DNA of 34,757 nt, taken from assembly GCA_017508245.1 (NCBI GenBank), contig JAFVZI010000011.1, forward strand, positions 1-34,757. The letters run 5' to 3'. Position numbers and translations under genes: made by a program. Source of the DNA: Helicobacteraceae bacterium (GTDB lineage Bacteria; Campylobacterota; Campylobacteria; Campylobacterales; Helicobacteraceae). This document shows, one piece after another, positions 17,998 through 27,276 of this stretch; position 1 is the first letter of the stretch, and each line of letters opens with the position of its first letter. The notes beneath the pieces were generated by a model. It was not told the DNA's origin and ran no database searches. It worked only from the letters and a program-made list of their open reading frames with translations.

Positions 17998-18018
17998 CTT
18001 TTGCACAATGTGCAAAAG
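17998..18018 (-). terminator. Hairpin after the DsbC-like gene
   Basis: A perfect 21-base palindrome (10-bp arms CTTTTGCACA and complement around one A) lies 4 nt beyond the stop codon of the DsbC-like gene. It probably ends that transcript, but no T-run follows in the direction of transcription. Confidence 0.45.
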
Positions 18019-18022
18019 ATGT

Positions 18023-18751
18023 TTATTTTTCGTAAATATAAGGCACTCCGCGGATAACACCTGTTTTAAATAAAGATTCTGTGGTTGCATTAACCTTACT
18101 TGTATCAATCTTTGCTGGTGCTTTAAAGTTTGATGAAAATACTTCTTTAATACCTTTTATCTTATCTTTTTCACTCATATTTGATTTTACATTATTTACC
18201 AAGTATGCTGCTTTCTTTTGGGAATCTTCACCTAAAATACCAACAATGACCATATTCACATTGTGAGTTTTCAATCTATCTTCAATATGTCTTAACTCTT
18301 CTCTACAATATCCACAATTTGGGTCAGCTATAATAAAATAAGTCTTTGGATTTTTTGTACTCGATTTTAAAGTGATATATTGCTCTGGAGACAGAGCATT
18401 AATTAGCTTTCCAGCCGCTTCCTTTTGACCGCTTTCATTATAAGCCATCGCTTCATCAGCAGCTTTGCTTACTATATTTTCATCTGTTTTTGATGCGGTA
18501 AAAAATATATTTGATAAGCCTATGACAGTATTGCCATCACTTGTTGCAAACATAGGAATCCTCTGTGCAGTTCCATCCGCAATCTCAACAATCACCATTT
18601 TTAAATTTTTACTATCTTTTAAATCTACGCTATTTACAACATTTACTTTAGCATTAGTTTGTTTTTCAATCAAATCTTTTATATTATCTTCGAATGAAGC
18701 AGCGAATAAACTACTTGATAATACAGCCGTTATTAATAACATTTTCTTCAT
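18023..18751 (-). CDS. DsbC-like periplasmic thiol:disulfide oxidoreductase
   Basis: A 242-residue protein with a signal peptide (1–17 or 18, SSSLFAA). An N-terminal dimerisation-like domain (about 20–110) precedes a thioredoxin fold with active site C146-G-Y-C149 and the cis-Pro loop GVPYIYEK at the very C-terminus. CGYC is the active-site pair of E. coli DsbC, an isomerase, so a disulfide isomerase or reductase role is likely; the redox partner is not in the window. The gene lies between htpG and clpB on the same strand, with 60 nt upstream and a hairpin downstream. Confidence 0.82.
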   Translation of the reverse strand: MKKMLLITAVLSSSLFAASFEDNIKDLIEKQTNAKVNVVNSVDLKDSKNLKMVIVEIADGTAQRIPMFATSDGNTVIGLSNIFFTASKTDENIVSKAADEAMAYNESGQKEAAGKLINALSPEQYITLKSSTKNPKTYFIIADPNCGYCREELRHIEDRLKTHNVNMVIVGILGEDSQKKAAYLVNNVKSNMSEKDKIKGIKEVFSSNFKAPAKIDTSKVNATTESLFKTGVIRGVPYIYEK

Positions 18752-18811
18752 ATCTAAAATCCTTTATTGTTGATATAAGGCGTTATTCTATCTTCTTTTT
18801 ATAAAAACAAA

Positions 18812-20638
18812 CTAAACACTCATCATAATAAGTTTATTAATCCTTTGAGAAAAACCATTTGCATCATTTATACTGCCTTTTTCTAACAGCTTTGCACTAT
18901 CAAATAAAATAAAAATGAGGTCTTTTAACTTTTCATCATCCTTTAAATCTTTTAGTTTTTTGATGATTACATGATTTGGATTTATTTCAAATATTGGTGA
19001 TTCTTCTTTGACTGCTTGTCCCATTTGACGCATTAATTGCTCCATCATAGGATTGCTACCCTCGCTAATTACACAACTAGGGGATTTATCTAATCTAGTT
19101 GATAATCTTATGTCTTTTATTTTACCTTCTAAGATTCCTTTTGTTTTATCTAGAAAATCCTTGTATTCATCAGCTATTTCTTTGCTGATTTCATCTTTAT
19201 TTTCCTCCATAGCTATATCTTTAAACTTTAATCCCTCAAATTCTCCTAAAGATGGCATAATAAAGCTATCAACTTCATCATTTAATAATAAAACCTCAAT
19301 ATCATCTTTTATATATTTTTCTAGCAGTGGAGAATTTTTTAGCAACTCCAAATCACTCCCTATAATATAATAAATATTTTCATCTTTAGCTCTTTGCTTA
19401 TACGTGCCAAGCGATATAAATTCACCTTTTGTAGTAGTGAATCTACAAAGATTTAATAATTTATCTTTATTTTCATAATCGCTATAAAGCCCTTCTTTTA
19501 GAAGCTTGCCAAATTCATTGTGAAAAGTTTTATATTTCTCTTCATCTTTTGATAGATTTTCAATCTCACTTAGAATCTTCTTTGTAGATGCAGATTTTAT
19601 ATTTGCCAGAATCTTATTTTGTTGCAATATCTCACGACTGACATTTAATGGTAAATCCTCACTATCTATGATACCGCGAATAAATCGTAAATACTGAGGC
19701 AATAATTCTTTATCATCATCAGTGATAAACACTCTTTTTACATAGAGTTTTACGCCTGATTTATAATCCACCCTAAATAAATCAAATGGAGCAACAGAAG
19801 GAATATAAAATAATGTAGTATATTCTAAAGAGCCTTCTACTTTATTGTGTATATAGCTAAGTGGCTTTGAATTATCGTGGCTAAGATTCTGATAAAATTC
19901 ATTGTAATCATCTTGGCTTAATTCATTTTTTGGAATCTTCCAAAGTGCCTTTGCTTTATTTATTTGCTCTTCTTTATGAATGATTTCTTCGCTTTTATCT
20001 TCTTTTGTTTGTTTTTCATCATAAGATAATATGATTGGAAATGCGATATGGTCGGAATATTTTTTAATTAAACTCTCAATCCTCCATCTATTTGCATATT
20101 CTTTAGCATCATCTTTCAAATAAACATCTATTTTTGTTCCAAAACTATCTTTTAGACATTCTTGTATTTCATACTCACCTTTTCCATCACTAATCCAAGA
20201 ATACGCTTTATCTTCCAGTGCTTTTTTTGAAGTAACAACAACCTTATCTGCGACCATAAAACTAGAATAGAATCCTACGCCAAACTGCCCTATCAGCATA
20301 GAATCCTTCTTTTTATCACCACTTAAAGCATTTAAAAAACCTTTCGTCCCACTTTTTGCAATGGTCCCTAAGTTTTCAATAAGCTCATTCTCATCCATAC
20401 CGATACCATTATCTTCTATGCTTAAGAGTTTTTTTTCTTCATTAAATGTAATTTTTATTTGTGGTTTAAACTCAATGTTTTTAAATTTATCATCACTAAG
20501 TGTGAGATAATTAAGCTTATCCAATGCATCAGATGCATTGGATACTAATTCTCTTAAAAATATTTCTTTATTAGAATAAAGTGAATGTATCATTAAATCT
20601 AATAATTGATTAATCTCAGTTTGAAATGAATGTTTCAT
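18812..20638 (-). CDS. htpG: HtpG, bacterial Hsp90 chaperone
   Basis: A 608-residue ATP-dependent chaperone. The N-terminal GHKL ATPase carries EIFLRELVSNASDALDK, the nucleotide loop DNGIGM and the lid region GQFGVGFYSSFMVA. The middle domain includes NVSREILQQ with the catalytic Arg, and a C-terminal dimerisation domain completes it. Length fits the family. It has its own GGAG ribosome site. A large non-coding stretch with a 26-bp palindrome precedes it. Confidence 0.96.
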   Translation of the reverse strand: MKHSFQTEINQLLDLMIHSLYSNKEIFLRELVSNASDALDKLNYLTLSDDKFKNIEFKPQIKITFNEEKKLLSIEDNGIGMDENELIENLGTIAKSGTKGFLNALSGDKKKDSMLIGQFGVGFYSSFMVADKVVVTSKKALEDKAYSWISDGKGEYEIQECLKDSFGTKIDVYLKDDAKEYANRWRIESLIKKYSDHIAFPIILSYDEKQTKEDKSEEIIHKEEQINKAKALWKIPKNELSQDDYNEFYQNLSHDNSKPLSYIHNKVEGSLEYTTLFYIPSVAPFDLFRVDYKSGVKLYVKRVFITDDDKELLPQYLRFIRGIIDSEDLPLNVSREILQQNKILANIKSASTKKILSEIENLSKDEEKYKTFHNEFGKLLKEGLYSDYENKDKLLNLCRFTTTKGEFISLGTYKQRAKDENIYYIIGSDLELLKNSPLLEKYIKDDIEVLLLNDEVDSFIMPSLGEFEGLKFKDIAMEENKDEISKEIADEYKDFLDKTKGILEGKIKDIRLSTRLDKSPSCVISEGSNPMMEQLMRQMGQAVKEESPIFEINPNHVIIKKLKDLKDDEKLKDLIFILFDSAKLLEKGSINDANGFSQRINKLIMMSV

Positions 20639-20724
20639 AATATTTACTCCATATATAAATTTTTAGCAAATATATCATATTATTGTTAAAAAATCTATAA
20701 CTTGATACTATTAATATCAATTTT

Positions 20725-20750
20725 AATTATATGATTATAGTCATATAATT
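20725..20750. promoter_or_regulatory. 26-bp palindrome upstream of htpG, candidate operator
   Basis: AATTATATGA, six bases TTATAG, then TCATATAATT: ten-base arms match perfectly, and the inner TATA also pairs, so 12 of 13 base pairs agree over 26 bp. The TGA-N6-TCA core has the half-site spacing of Crp/Fnr-type sites. It is 87 bp before the htpG start. No regulator can be named from sequence alone. Confidence 0.45.
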
Positions 20751-21278
20751 TTATAGATATAACAGTAAAAGTGATTTTATTAGAAAAATAAAATTTATAA
20801 AAATGGCTACATTGGCTCTTTTAGTGCTTTTTTCTTGAGTGCTTTTACGCTCTCTTAAATTTTTAAATGAGCAAAGTTTTACTTTTAACACTTTTTTGAG
20901 TGATTCTGATATTCTTATCGAGAGATTGTGTTTGAAAATAGTATTGATTCTCTTATTGTCTCCTATGCTTAGTGCTTATTGTAAATCAACTTAGAATATT
21001 TTTTATCAAACTCCAAAGTCTTAATTCTATCTCTTAGATATCGCATTGCTTTTTATAGCTTGTTTTCTTGAAGCTTTTAAGTTTAAAGCTTCTTTTTTAA
21101 TTGAATTGTCAAAATTTTAGGTATTGCGTTTTAAGTAACTTAATCAAATAAAATTAATTTATCTCGAAGTTCTATCCAAAAGTTAAATACTATGATGGCT
21201 ATTAATTTTTGTTATAAAAATCAACAAAATTTAGTTTGCATTAAGCGATAAATATTACAATTTAGAAAATGATAATTG
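20751..21278. other. Non-coding stretch with possible decayed coding remnants
   Basis: About 530 bases between htpG and exbB contain no convincing gene. On the minus strand a 25-codon frame (21046–20969) encodes MRYLRDRIKTLEFDKKYSK plus a short tail. A neighbouring minus-strand frame just upstream reads KEALNLKASRKQAI before a stop. Together these look like pieces of one Lys-rich, frameshifted coding region rather than random sequence, but I cannot name a parent gene. The left part also repeats AGTGCTTTT-like units (around 20822–20850). Confidence 0.35.
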
Positions 21279-21302
21279 ATTTTATTATTATAATGATAAA
21301 AT
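21279..21302 (+). promoter_or_regulatory. Fur-box-like palindrome over the exbB promoter
   Basis: A 24-bp palindrome with one mismatched pair (left half ATTTTATTATTA, right half TAATGATAAAAT). It contains a TATAAT (21289–21294) that can serve as the -10 of exbB, 44 bp before its ATG. A second partial unit, AATGATAATTGATT, lies just upstream. The TAAT/ATTA pattern fits iron-regulator Fur sites, and exbB–exbD–tonB is a usual Fur target. Confidence 0.6.
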
Positions 21303-21337
21303 TAATTTTACTTAACAAATAGGTTGCTTGATAGATA

Positions 21338-21760
21338 ATGGAATTTTTAAAAGAATATATAGATTTTATAATATTTAGTGTTTTAGGCTTTATGAGTTTT
21401 ATTGTTGTTTGGTTTAGCATAGAAAGAGTGATATTTTATAAACGATTGAAATTTAGCGATTTTAAAGATTTAGATTCTTTTGAAGAAGCGATAACAAAAA
21501 ATCTAACTACTCTTTATATCATATATTCAAATGCACCATATATTGGATTACTTGGCACCGTCATTGGGATAATGATTACATTTCACGATATGGGGGCTAG
21601 TGGGAATATGAATGCTGGAGAAATTATGATTGGATTAAGCCTGGCACTAAAAGCGACTGCCTTAGGGTTATTGGTAGCCATACCAACATTAATTATTTAT
21701 AATGGATTTCTGCGAAAAGTTGATGTTTTGATAAATAAATATAAGGCAAGTATGCAATGA
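21338..21760 (+). CDS. exbB: ExbB, TonB-system proton-channel subunit
   Basis: A 140-residue inner-membrane protein with three hydrophobic segments (about 8–30, 60–85, 98–125). The [22 protein letters not shown] region and [18 protein letters not shown] helix are typical of ExbB/TolQ/MotA proton channels. With ExbD it energises TonB for outer-membrane iron or nickel uptake. The length is that of the short Helicobacter-type ExbB. It overlaps exbD by 4 nt (ATGA). In-frame stops lie just upstream of the ATG, so this start is fixed. Confidence 0.9.
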   Translation: MEFLKEYIDFIIFSVLGFMSFIVVWFSIERVIFYKRLKFSDFKDLDSFEEAITKNLTTLYIIYSNAPYIGLLGTVIGIMITFHDMGASGNMNAGEIMIGLSLALKATALGLLVAIPTLIIYNGFLRKVDVLINKYKASMQ

Positions 21761-22140
21761 GATTGCCACGTAAAGATGGTCTTAATATCGTGCCATTTGT
21801 GGATATTATGTTGGTATTGCTTGCTATTGTATTAAGCACGGCAAGCTTTATAGCACATGGGCAAATAAAGGTCAATCTACCGGAATCTAGCACTGCAAAA
21901 ATAGATAAAAATGATAAAAAAGTAGTTGTTACAATTGATGATGCAAATAATTTTTTTCTCGATGGTAATAAAATAAATAAAGATGATTTAAAAGACAAGA
22001 TTATGCAAATCGATGACAAAACACAAGTGCAATTAGCAAGTGATGGTGATGCTAAATTCTCATCATTTATAGAGATTCTAGATATATTAAAAAGTAAAAA
22101 TCATGAAAATTTTACAATCCAAACAGAAGTGAAAAAATAA
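21757..22140 (+). CDS. exbD: ExbD, TonB-system proton-channel subunit
   Basis: A 127-residue protein with a short cytoplasmic tail, one membrane helix (about 14–33) containing the essential Asp (D16 in [10 protein letters not shown]), and a periplasmic domain ending in the FTIQTEVKK strand. It pairs with ExbB to drive TonB. Start overlaps exbB and stop overlaps tonB by one base, so the three genes form one coupled operon. Confidence 0.9.
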   Translation: MRLPRKDGLNIVPFVDIMLVLLAIVLSTASFIAHGQIKVNLPESSTAKIDKNDKKVVVTIDDANNFFLDGNKINKDDLKDKIMQIDDKTQVQLASDGDAKFSSFIEILDILKSKNHENFTIQTEVKK

Positions 22141-22792
22141 TGTCTCCTATAAAAATTGGCTTTATAGCATCGTTGTTTTTGCATTCGTTACTTGCAGTAG
22201 CGATATTTACAAAAGAAAATGATAGAAAAATATCAAAACAAAATAACAATACAATTGCAATTAGCCTTGAAAATATTGATAATAAAATGGCGGATCAATC
22301 AATACATCAACGAAAAAAACAGCAACAACCAAAAAACGACATAAAGAAAAGCCAAAAGAAATAATAAAACCACAAAAGATTCAAGAAAAAAATATAAACA
22401 AGCAAAATGAAATAGAAAAAATAACACAAGATGTCAATGAAGAAATCGATACGAAAGAACCAAATGATGCAACAGATATGCAAGATTTAGCCACATCTGG
22501 AATGATGCAAGAACTTGATATAAATAGCAAACTTTACGCAGAGATACTAGCAATCATAAATAAACACAATCAATACCCAAGAGATGCATATAAAAGAGGT
22601 ATTACAGGCAGTGTTGAAATTAGATTTGTATTGAGAAAAAATGGTGAAATTGAAAATATTGAAATATTAAATAAGGCACATAAATCACTAGGCAAAGGAG
22701 CAATTGATGCTATAAATAATGCATATAAAAAATTTCCAAGCATAGACAATAATCTAAGAATAAAAGTAAAGCTAACTTATAACTTAACATAA
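22140..22792 (+). CDS. tonB: TonB, interrupted by a -1 frame difference
   Basis: The first frame (22140–22364) encodes the N-terminal anchor with the conserved S11-x3-H15 motif (SLFLH), followed by a Lys/Gln-rich linker, and stops after 74 residues. The second frame, open from about 22289 to 22792, continues the Lys/Pro-rich linker (KEKPKEIIKPQK) and encodes a normal TonB C-terminal domain: QYPRDAYKRGITGSVEIRF and KGAIDAINNAYKKFP. One extra base in 22289–22361, or a -1 slip, joins them into a 217-residue protein. An A7 run (22313–22319) and an A6 run (22331–22336) lie in the shared window. It could be a mutation, a sequencing error, or programmed slippage. The 3' end overlaps the convergent mnmC-like gene by 16 bp. 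Confidence 0.8.
22313..22337 (+). repeat. Slippery A-tracts in tonB
   Basis: In the first tonB frame the A7 run reads as A-AAA-AAA (22313–22319), and the A6 run reads as A-AAA-AAC (22331–22337). Both have the X-XXY-YYZ form of -1 ribosomal frameshift sites, and both lie where the two tonB frames overlap. I did not find a convincing downstream stem-loop or upstream Shine-Dalgarno stimulator. Confidence 0.5.
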
Positions 22793-23481
22793 GAAAATTT
22801 CACGCTGTCTAAATCTTTTATATCATATATGCCCTTTGTGCATAGTGTGCCATTTTTAAAATTAGCAAATTTCATATCAAAAATACCAAAACCGCAGAAT
22901 CTTGCTATATCTCGCACTTTTTTTGCTGATGAGTATGTAGTAACAGCTCCTCTATCTCCTAAGATTCTATATAATGATAAAAAATGTTTTTCATTCCACA
23001 ATAGTTGATTCTTTGATGGACTAAAGGCATCTTGATACACAATATCAAAAAAGCCAGAATCTAAAGTATTTATAAAATACAATGCATCGCCACGAAATAC
23101 ATTTAAGCTGCTATTAGAATCTACAAAGATTTTGTCATTATTGATACAATCAAAGATTCTGTCTATTTCTAAATAATTTGATATGATTTTTGGATATGGA
23201 AAGTTATGCAATTCTTTTAATAAAGATAAATCAATCTCAACTGAATATACATCAACTTTTATATTTGATTTCTTTGCAAACACGAGTGAAAGAAATGAGT
23301 TATATCCAAGCCCAAAACAAATATCTAAGATTCTAATATGTGATTTATTTATGATGTTAAAGGCTGGAATAATGTGCTTATAGATACTCTCAATCAAAGC
23401 ACCTTTTTTATCGTGATAGTAATCATTATATGCATCATTATATGCACTAATGCTACCATCATCTGTATAAATCAATCTCAC
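22777..23481 (-). CDS. MnmC-like tRNA (mnm5s2U34) methyltransferase domain protein
   Basis: A 234-residue Rossmann-fold methyltransferase. The SAM motif DICFGLGYN is at 53–61, the acidic ribose loop VEIDLSLL follows a strand near 80–88, and DAFSPSKN with a following Trp (151–162) is the hallmark of the MnmC/DUF752 methylase domain (compare DAFAPAKNP-W). The FAD oxidase half of bifunctional MnmC is absent, so it would only do the last methylation step, as in MnmD/MnmM-type single-domain enzymes. Its ATG overlaps the stop of the RND pump gene. The 3' end overlaps tonB. Confidence 0.8.
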   Translation of the reverse strand: MRLIYTDDGSISAYNDAYNDYYHDKKGALIESIYKHIIPAFNIINKSHIRILDICFGLGYNSFLSLVFAKKSNIKVDVYSVEIDLSLLKELHNFPYPKIISNYLEIDRIFDCINNDKIFVDSNSSLNVFRGDALYFINTLDSGFFDIVYQDAFSPSKNQLLWNEKHFLSLYRILGDRGAVTTYSSAKKVRDIARFCGFGIFDMKFANFKNGTLCTKGIYDIKDLDSVKFSYVKL

Positions 23482-26400
23482 TCAAATTCTAGATTCTTAG
23501 TGTAGAATTTTCTAAACCACTCATCAACTGGTACCATAATCTTATAAAATGCAGGAACAACAAGCAGACTTAAAAACATAGATACAATAAGACCACCGAT
23601 CATTGCTATACCTATTGGATATTTCATAGCAGAACCTGCACCACTTGATATTGCAAGAGGTATCATACCAAATACCATTGCAAAAACAGTCATTAGAATC
23701 GGGCGAAGTCTTGATTCTCCAGCTAAGATGATTGATTCATCAACACCTTTACCTTGTTTTCTAAACTCATTTGCCATATCAATAACAAGTGTAGCATTTT
23801 TACCGACAACCCCCATTAAGACAACAAGCCCTATTAATCCAAATAAACTAAGGCTATTACCCGTAATATAAAGCCCAATAAACGCCCCAGAGAATGACAA
23901 TGGTAATGTAATCATTATAATAATAGGTTGAACTAATGATTCATACAATGCGGCAAGGATTAAATAAATAAGCACAAAAGCGGTAACAATAGCAATCACA
24001 ATTTGATTCATCGCATCTTTTGCATTTTCAGCCTCCCCACTAAGTGAGTAATTCACTCCATCTAGTAGCCAATCTGCTTTTCTTGCCTCTACTTCTTGCA
24101 ATATATCATTTAATGTACTTTGTTTTTGGTCTATATTTCCATAGATTGTTATGCTTCTTTCTCTATCGTATCTTTTGATACTTGCAGGAAGCGTAGTTTC
24201 TTGTATATCAATAAGACCATCGATAAATATCATTTTTCCATCGGCATTTGGAATCTGTAAATATTTCAAATCATCAATCGTCTTTCTCTCGCTATCTGGC
24301 ACACGAAGCACTATATCATATTCTTTTGCATTTTCTCTAAAGTAAGATACTTGTATTTGACCAGAGAATGCCGCATTGATAGCAGAGCCTATGGCTTGAG
24401 CACTTACATTATTTTTGTTTGCATTCTGCCTCAAAACACTAATTGTATATTGAGGTGCATAATCCGGCGTATCTGTCCTTGTGTCGGTGATGCCTTTTAC
24501 TCCTTTTAGCATTTCCACCAAGTTATCAGCCGATTTTGAAACATCTTCTTGAATATCGCCTTTTACAATGACTTGAAGCGGAGAGTTTGGACCACCAAAG
24601 CTTGATATTTCTGCTACAGATACACTCATATCTGGCATCATCTTCGTTAATTGGGCTCTAAAATCAGCCATAATATCAAATTGAGACCTACTTCTATCTT
24701 TATTGGAACCAACATTTACATAAATCTTTGACTTATAGGCATCCTTAAGATTATTGTATCCTATTTGCATACTCACAATCTTCACATCTTTATCTTGCAT
24801 TACTAACTCTTGAGCAATAGTAACTTTTTCTTTCATAGCATCAATCGTAATACCAGGCTTAGTCTCAATAAAAATATTAAATTCACCTTTATCCTCTGAG
24901 ACCATAAAGTTGAATCCTAGCCTAGCCACTAAAAACAATGATAATATAAAGAATAATGTGACAACAAACAAAGTGCTAAATTTATATTTGGTAGTAAATT
25001 TAACCATTGATACATATATTTTATCAAGTCTTCTAAAAAATGGTTCGGTTACAATGTAGAATCTACTTGCTTTTGCATTTATCACAAGAGAGCCAATCAT
25101 TGGAATAACTGTTACAACAACAAAATAGGAAATAACAATTGCCGCAACAACAGATAGAGCAAATGATTTTAAAAATCTTCCTACCATATCACCCATAGAA
25201 GCAATAGGAACAAACACAGCTAATAGCATCGCAGAAATTGCGATAATTGCAAATCCAATTTCTCTAACACCCTCATATGCCGCTTCTATTCTCGGCATTC
25301 CTTTCTCTACCTTTTTATGGATATTTTCTATTACGACGATAGCATCATCTATGATAATACCTATAGCTAGGGTTAAAGCAAGCATTGTTAGCATATTTAA
25401 GCTCTCACCCATAGCATGCATAAATGCAAGTGTTCCCAAGATTGATACAGGAAGACTGACTGCGGCAACAAGAGTCATAGTAAAGTTTCTTAAAAATAAA
25501 AATACAATAAGCGTAGCAAGCACCGCACCAAGAGCTAAGTCAAATTTTACCTCAGCAATAGATTGCTTTATATAATTTGTAGTATCGTTTAATATCTCTA
25601 CCTTGTAATCTTTAAGCTGTTCTTGAAGCTTTGGTAAGACATTTTTAATATCGTCTGCTATTTGGACATCATTTTTACCAGCGATTTTTTGCACTTCAAA
25701 AACAACGCCCATTTTGCCATCAACAGAAGCATAAGTCGTATCTTCGCTAACATAATCTACAACTTCGGCAATATCTCCTAACTTCAAATTATTTGAAACT
25801 CTAATTTGTTTTAGGTCATCGATACTTTTTGCATTGGCATTAGTTGTTACAACCCATTCTTTTTGGTTGCTCTGAATCTTACCACCATCAATTTCAACAT
25901 TTTCAGCTGCAATGGTATTGGCTAATTGACTATAAGTGATATTATACTTATTCATAAGGCTAATATTTGGATAGATTCTAATAGTCCTATCTCTATAACC
26001 TATGATATTAGTACCAGCAACGCCGGATATTCTCTCTAAAGCAGGTTTGACAACTCCATCTGCAACCTTCATTAGATTTGTAATAGACTCTTTATCTGTG
26101 GTCAAAAAGATTGACATAATAGGCGACGAACTACTATCGTATTTCAATACTACAGGATTTTCTATATTTGGGTCGCCAAAATTGATAGAACCTACTTTAT
26201 CGCGTAAATCACTCATAGCTTCTTCTTTTGGCTTATCTAATACAAACTGCACTATAACCATAGAAACATTTTGAGCTGTTATTGAAGTGATTTTATCAAC
26301 TCCATCAATACCACTCAATGCTTCTTCAACTTTATCTGTAACTTTTGTCTCTATTATCTCTGCATTAGCTCCCGGATATGTAGTCATAACCATACCAATT

Positions 26401-26522
26401 GGAAAATCTATATCTGGGAATAATGCTACCGGGAATCTAAATAGAGCCAAGATTCCAAAAAATACCAATAATAACGCGAAAACAAGCGTCAAAATCGGTC
26501 TTGATATCGCTATTTTATACAT
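23478..26522 (-). CDS. RND efflux pump inner-membrane transporter (HefC/AcrB type)
   Basis: A 1014-residue proton-driven multidrug/bile efflux transporter. The N-terminal ISRPILTLVFALLLVFFG and LFPDIDFP segments are typical. The proton-relay pair D392-D393 sits in GIIIDDAIVVIENI, and the matching Lys is in GVVGKNATLVIDMAN in the second half. Twelve membrane helices and two large periplasmic loops can be traced. It is the third gene after an outer-membrane channel and a fusion protein, the order and sizes of H. pylori hefABC (HP0605–0607, from memory). Start overlaps the fusion-protein stop by one base. Confidence 0.92.
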   Translation of the reverse strand: MYKIAISRPILTLVFALLLVFFGILALFRFPVALFPDIDFPIGMVMTTYPGANAEIIETKVTDKVEEALSGIDGVDKITSITAQNVSMVIVQFVLDKPKEEAMSDLRDKVGSINFGDPNIENPVVLKYDSSSSPIMSIFLTTDKESITNLMKVADGVVKPALERISGVAGTNIIGYRDRTIRIYPNISLMNKYNITYSQLANTIAAENVEIDGGKIQSNQKEWVVTTNANAKSIDDLKQIRVSNNLKLGDIAEVVDYVSEDTTYASVDGKMGVVFEVQKIAGKNDVQIADDIKNVLPKLQEQLKDYKVEILNDTTNYIKQSIAEVKFDLALGAVLATLIVFLFLRNFTMTLVAAVSLPVSILGTLAFMHAMGESLNMLTMLALTLAIGIIIDDAIVVIENIHKKVEKGMPRIEAAYEGVREIGFAIIAISAMLLAVFVPIASMGDMVGRFLKSFALSVVAAIVISYFVVVTVIPMIGSLVINAKASRFYIVTEPFFRRLDKIYVSMVKFTTKYKFSTLFVVTLFFILSLFLVARLGFNFMVSEDKGEFNIFIETKPGITIDAMKEKVTIAQELVMQDKDVKIVSMQIGYNNLKDAYKSKIYVNVGSNKDRSRSQFDIMADFRAQLTKMMPDMSVSVAEISSFGGPNSPLQVIVKGDIQEDVSKSADNLVEMLKGVKGITDTRTDTPDYAPQYTISVLRQNANKNNVSAQAIGSAINAAFSGQIQVSYFRENAKEYDIVLRVPDSERKTIDDLKYLQIPNADGKMIFIDGLIDIQETTLPASIKRYDRERSITIYGNIDQKQSTLNDILQEVEARKADWLLDGVNYSLSGEAENAKDAMNQIVIAIVTAFVLIYLILAALYESLVQPIIIMITLPLSFSGAFIGLYITGNSLSLFGLIGLVVLMGVVGKNATLVIDMANEFRKQGKGVDESIILAGESRLRPILMTVFAMVFGMIPLAISSGAGSAMKYPIGIAMIGGLIVSMFLSLLVVPAFYKIMVPVDEWFRKFYTKNLEFE

Positions 26523-27259
26523 TATTTAGTCCTTATATATCCATCGCCAAAGATTCCAGACATCATATTGTTGACTAATGCTTCGGCCTTTAGTCTTCTG
26601 CTTTGGGTGTCTATACTTGGATATACTTTTGTAATTTTTACACTTCTTTTATTATTTGAACCATCGATTGAAAATGTATATGTATCTCCAACTTTTACTT
26701 TTCCTGCATATTTAGAATCAAATTCAAGAACTAATTTTATATCATTACTAATTAGCTTAAATAATTCTGTGTTATTTTCTGCCACACCATCGCCAAGCTC
26801 GATTGTTTTGCTTGCTATCACACCATCAAATGGTGCTTTAAGATATGTATTTGCAAGCAACTCTTCTTGATATTTTAAAGTAGCTTGTGCAACTTTTAAA
26901 TCACTTTCTGTCTTTTTAAAATTAAAATATATTTGTTCATAAGTATTTCTATCAATGGCATTTCTACTTTGCTCATATCTTTCAAATTGATTTTTTTGAA
27001 ATTGATATGTTTGGTCTGTCGCATCAAGCTGAGCTTTCTGTATATTTACATTTTGCATTTGAGTATTATTTTGAATCTTTAATAATATATCACCTTTTTT
27101 TACTCTCGAGCCTATATCAACCATTATAGAATCCACGGTGCCAGATGAATTAAGCTTTAGAGTGGCTTCTTTTACACCTTGTGATATAAATGTAGCATAC
27201 ACATCTTCACCATAAAGACTAACGCACAAAAATAAAAATATATAAAAAATCTTTCTCAT
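26522..27259 (-). CDS. RND efflux membrane-fusion protein (HefB type)
   Basis: A 245-residue periplasmic adaptor, short for the AcrA family but typical of HefB. A signal peptide (1–17, FLFLCVSLYG) without an obvious lipobox is followed by the first lipoyl half (SGTVDSIMVDIGSRVKKGDILLKI), a helical hairpin (about 70–130), the second lipoyl half (LKAPFDGVIASKTIELGDGV) and a beta-barrel. It links the RND pump to the outer-membrane channel. It is 17 nt after the channel gene. Confidence 0.9.
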   Translation of the reverse strand: MRKIFYIFLFLCVSLYGEDVYATFISQGVKEATLKLNSSGTVDSIMVDIGSRVKKGDILLKIQNNTQMQNVNIQKAQLDATDQTYQFQKNQFERYEQSRNAIDRNTYEQIYFNFKKTESDLKVAQATLKYQEELLANTYLKAPFDGVIASKTIELGDGVAENNTELFKLISNDIKLVLEFDSKYAGKVKVGDTYTFSIDGSNNKRSVKITKVYPSIDTQSRRLKAEALVNNMMSGIFGDGYIRTK

Positions 27260-27276
27260 ATTACTTCCTTAAATTT

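Noticed and set aside
20803..20838. Possible 11-residue hydrophobic peptide (MATLALLVLFS), type I toxin-like
   Set aside because: Too short, no ribosome site and no clear antisense RNA; the hydrophobicity follows from the AT-rich T-run composition.
20830..20856. HspR HAIR-like element (CTTGAGT followed by CTCT) near htpG
   Set aside because: The right half does not match ACTCAAG at the needed spacing, and it lies far from either start codon.
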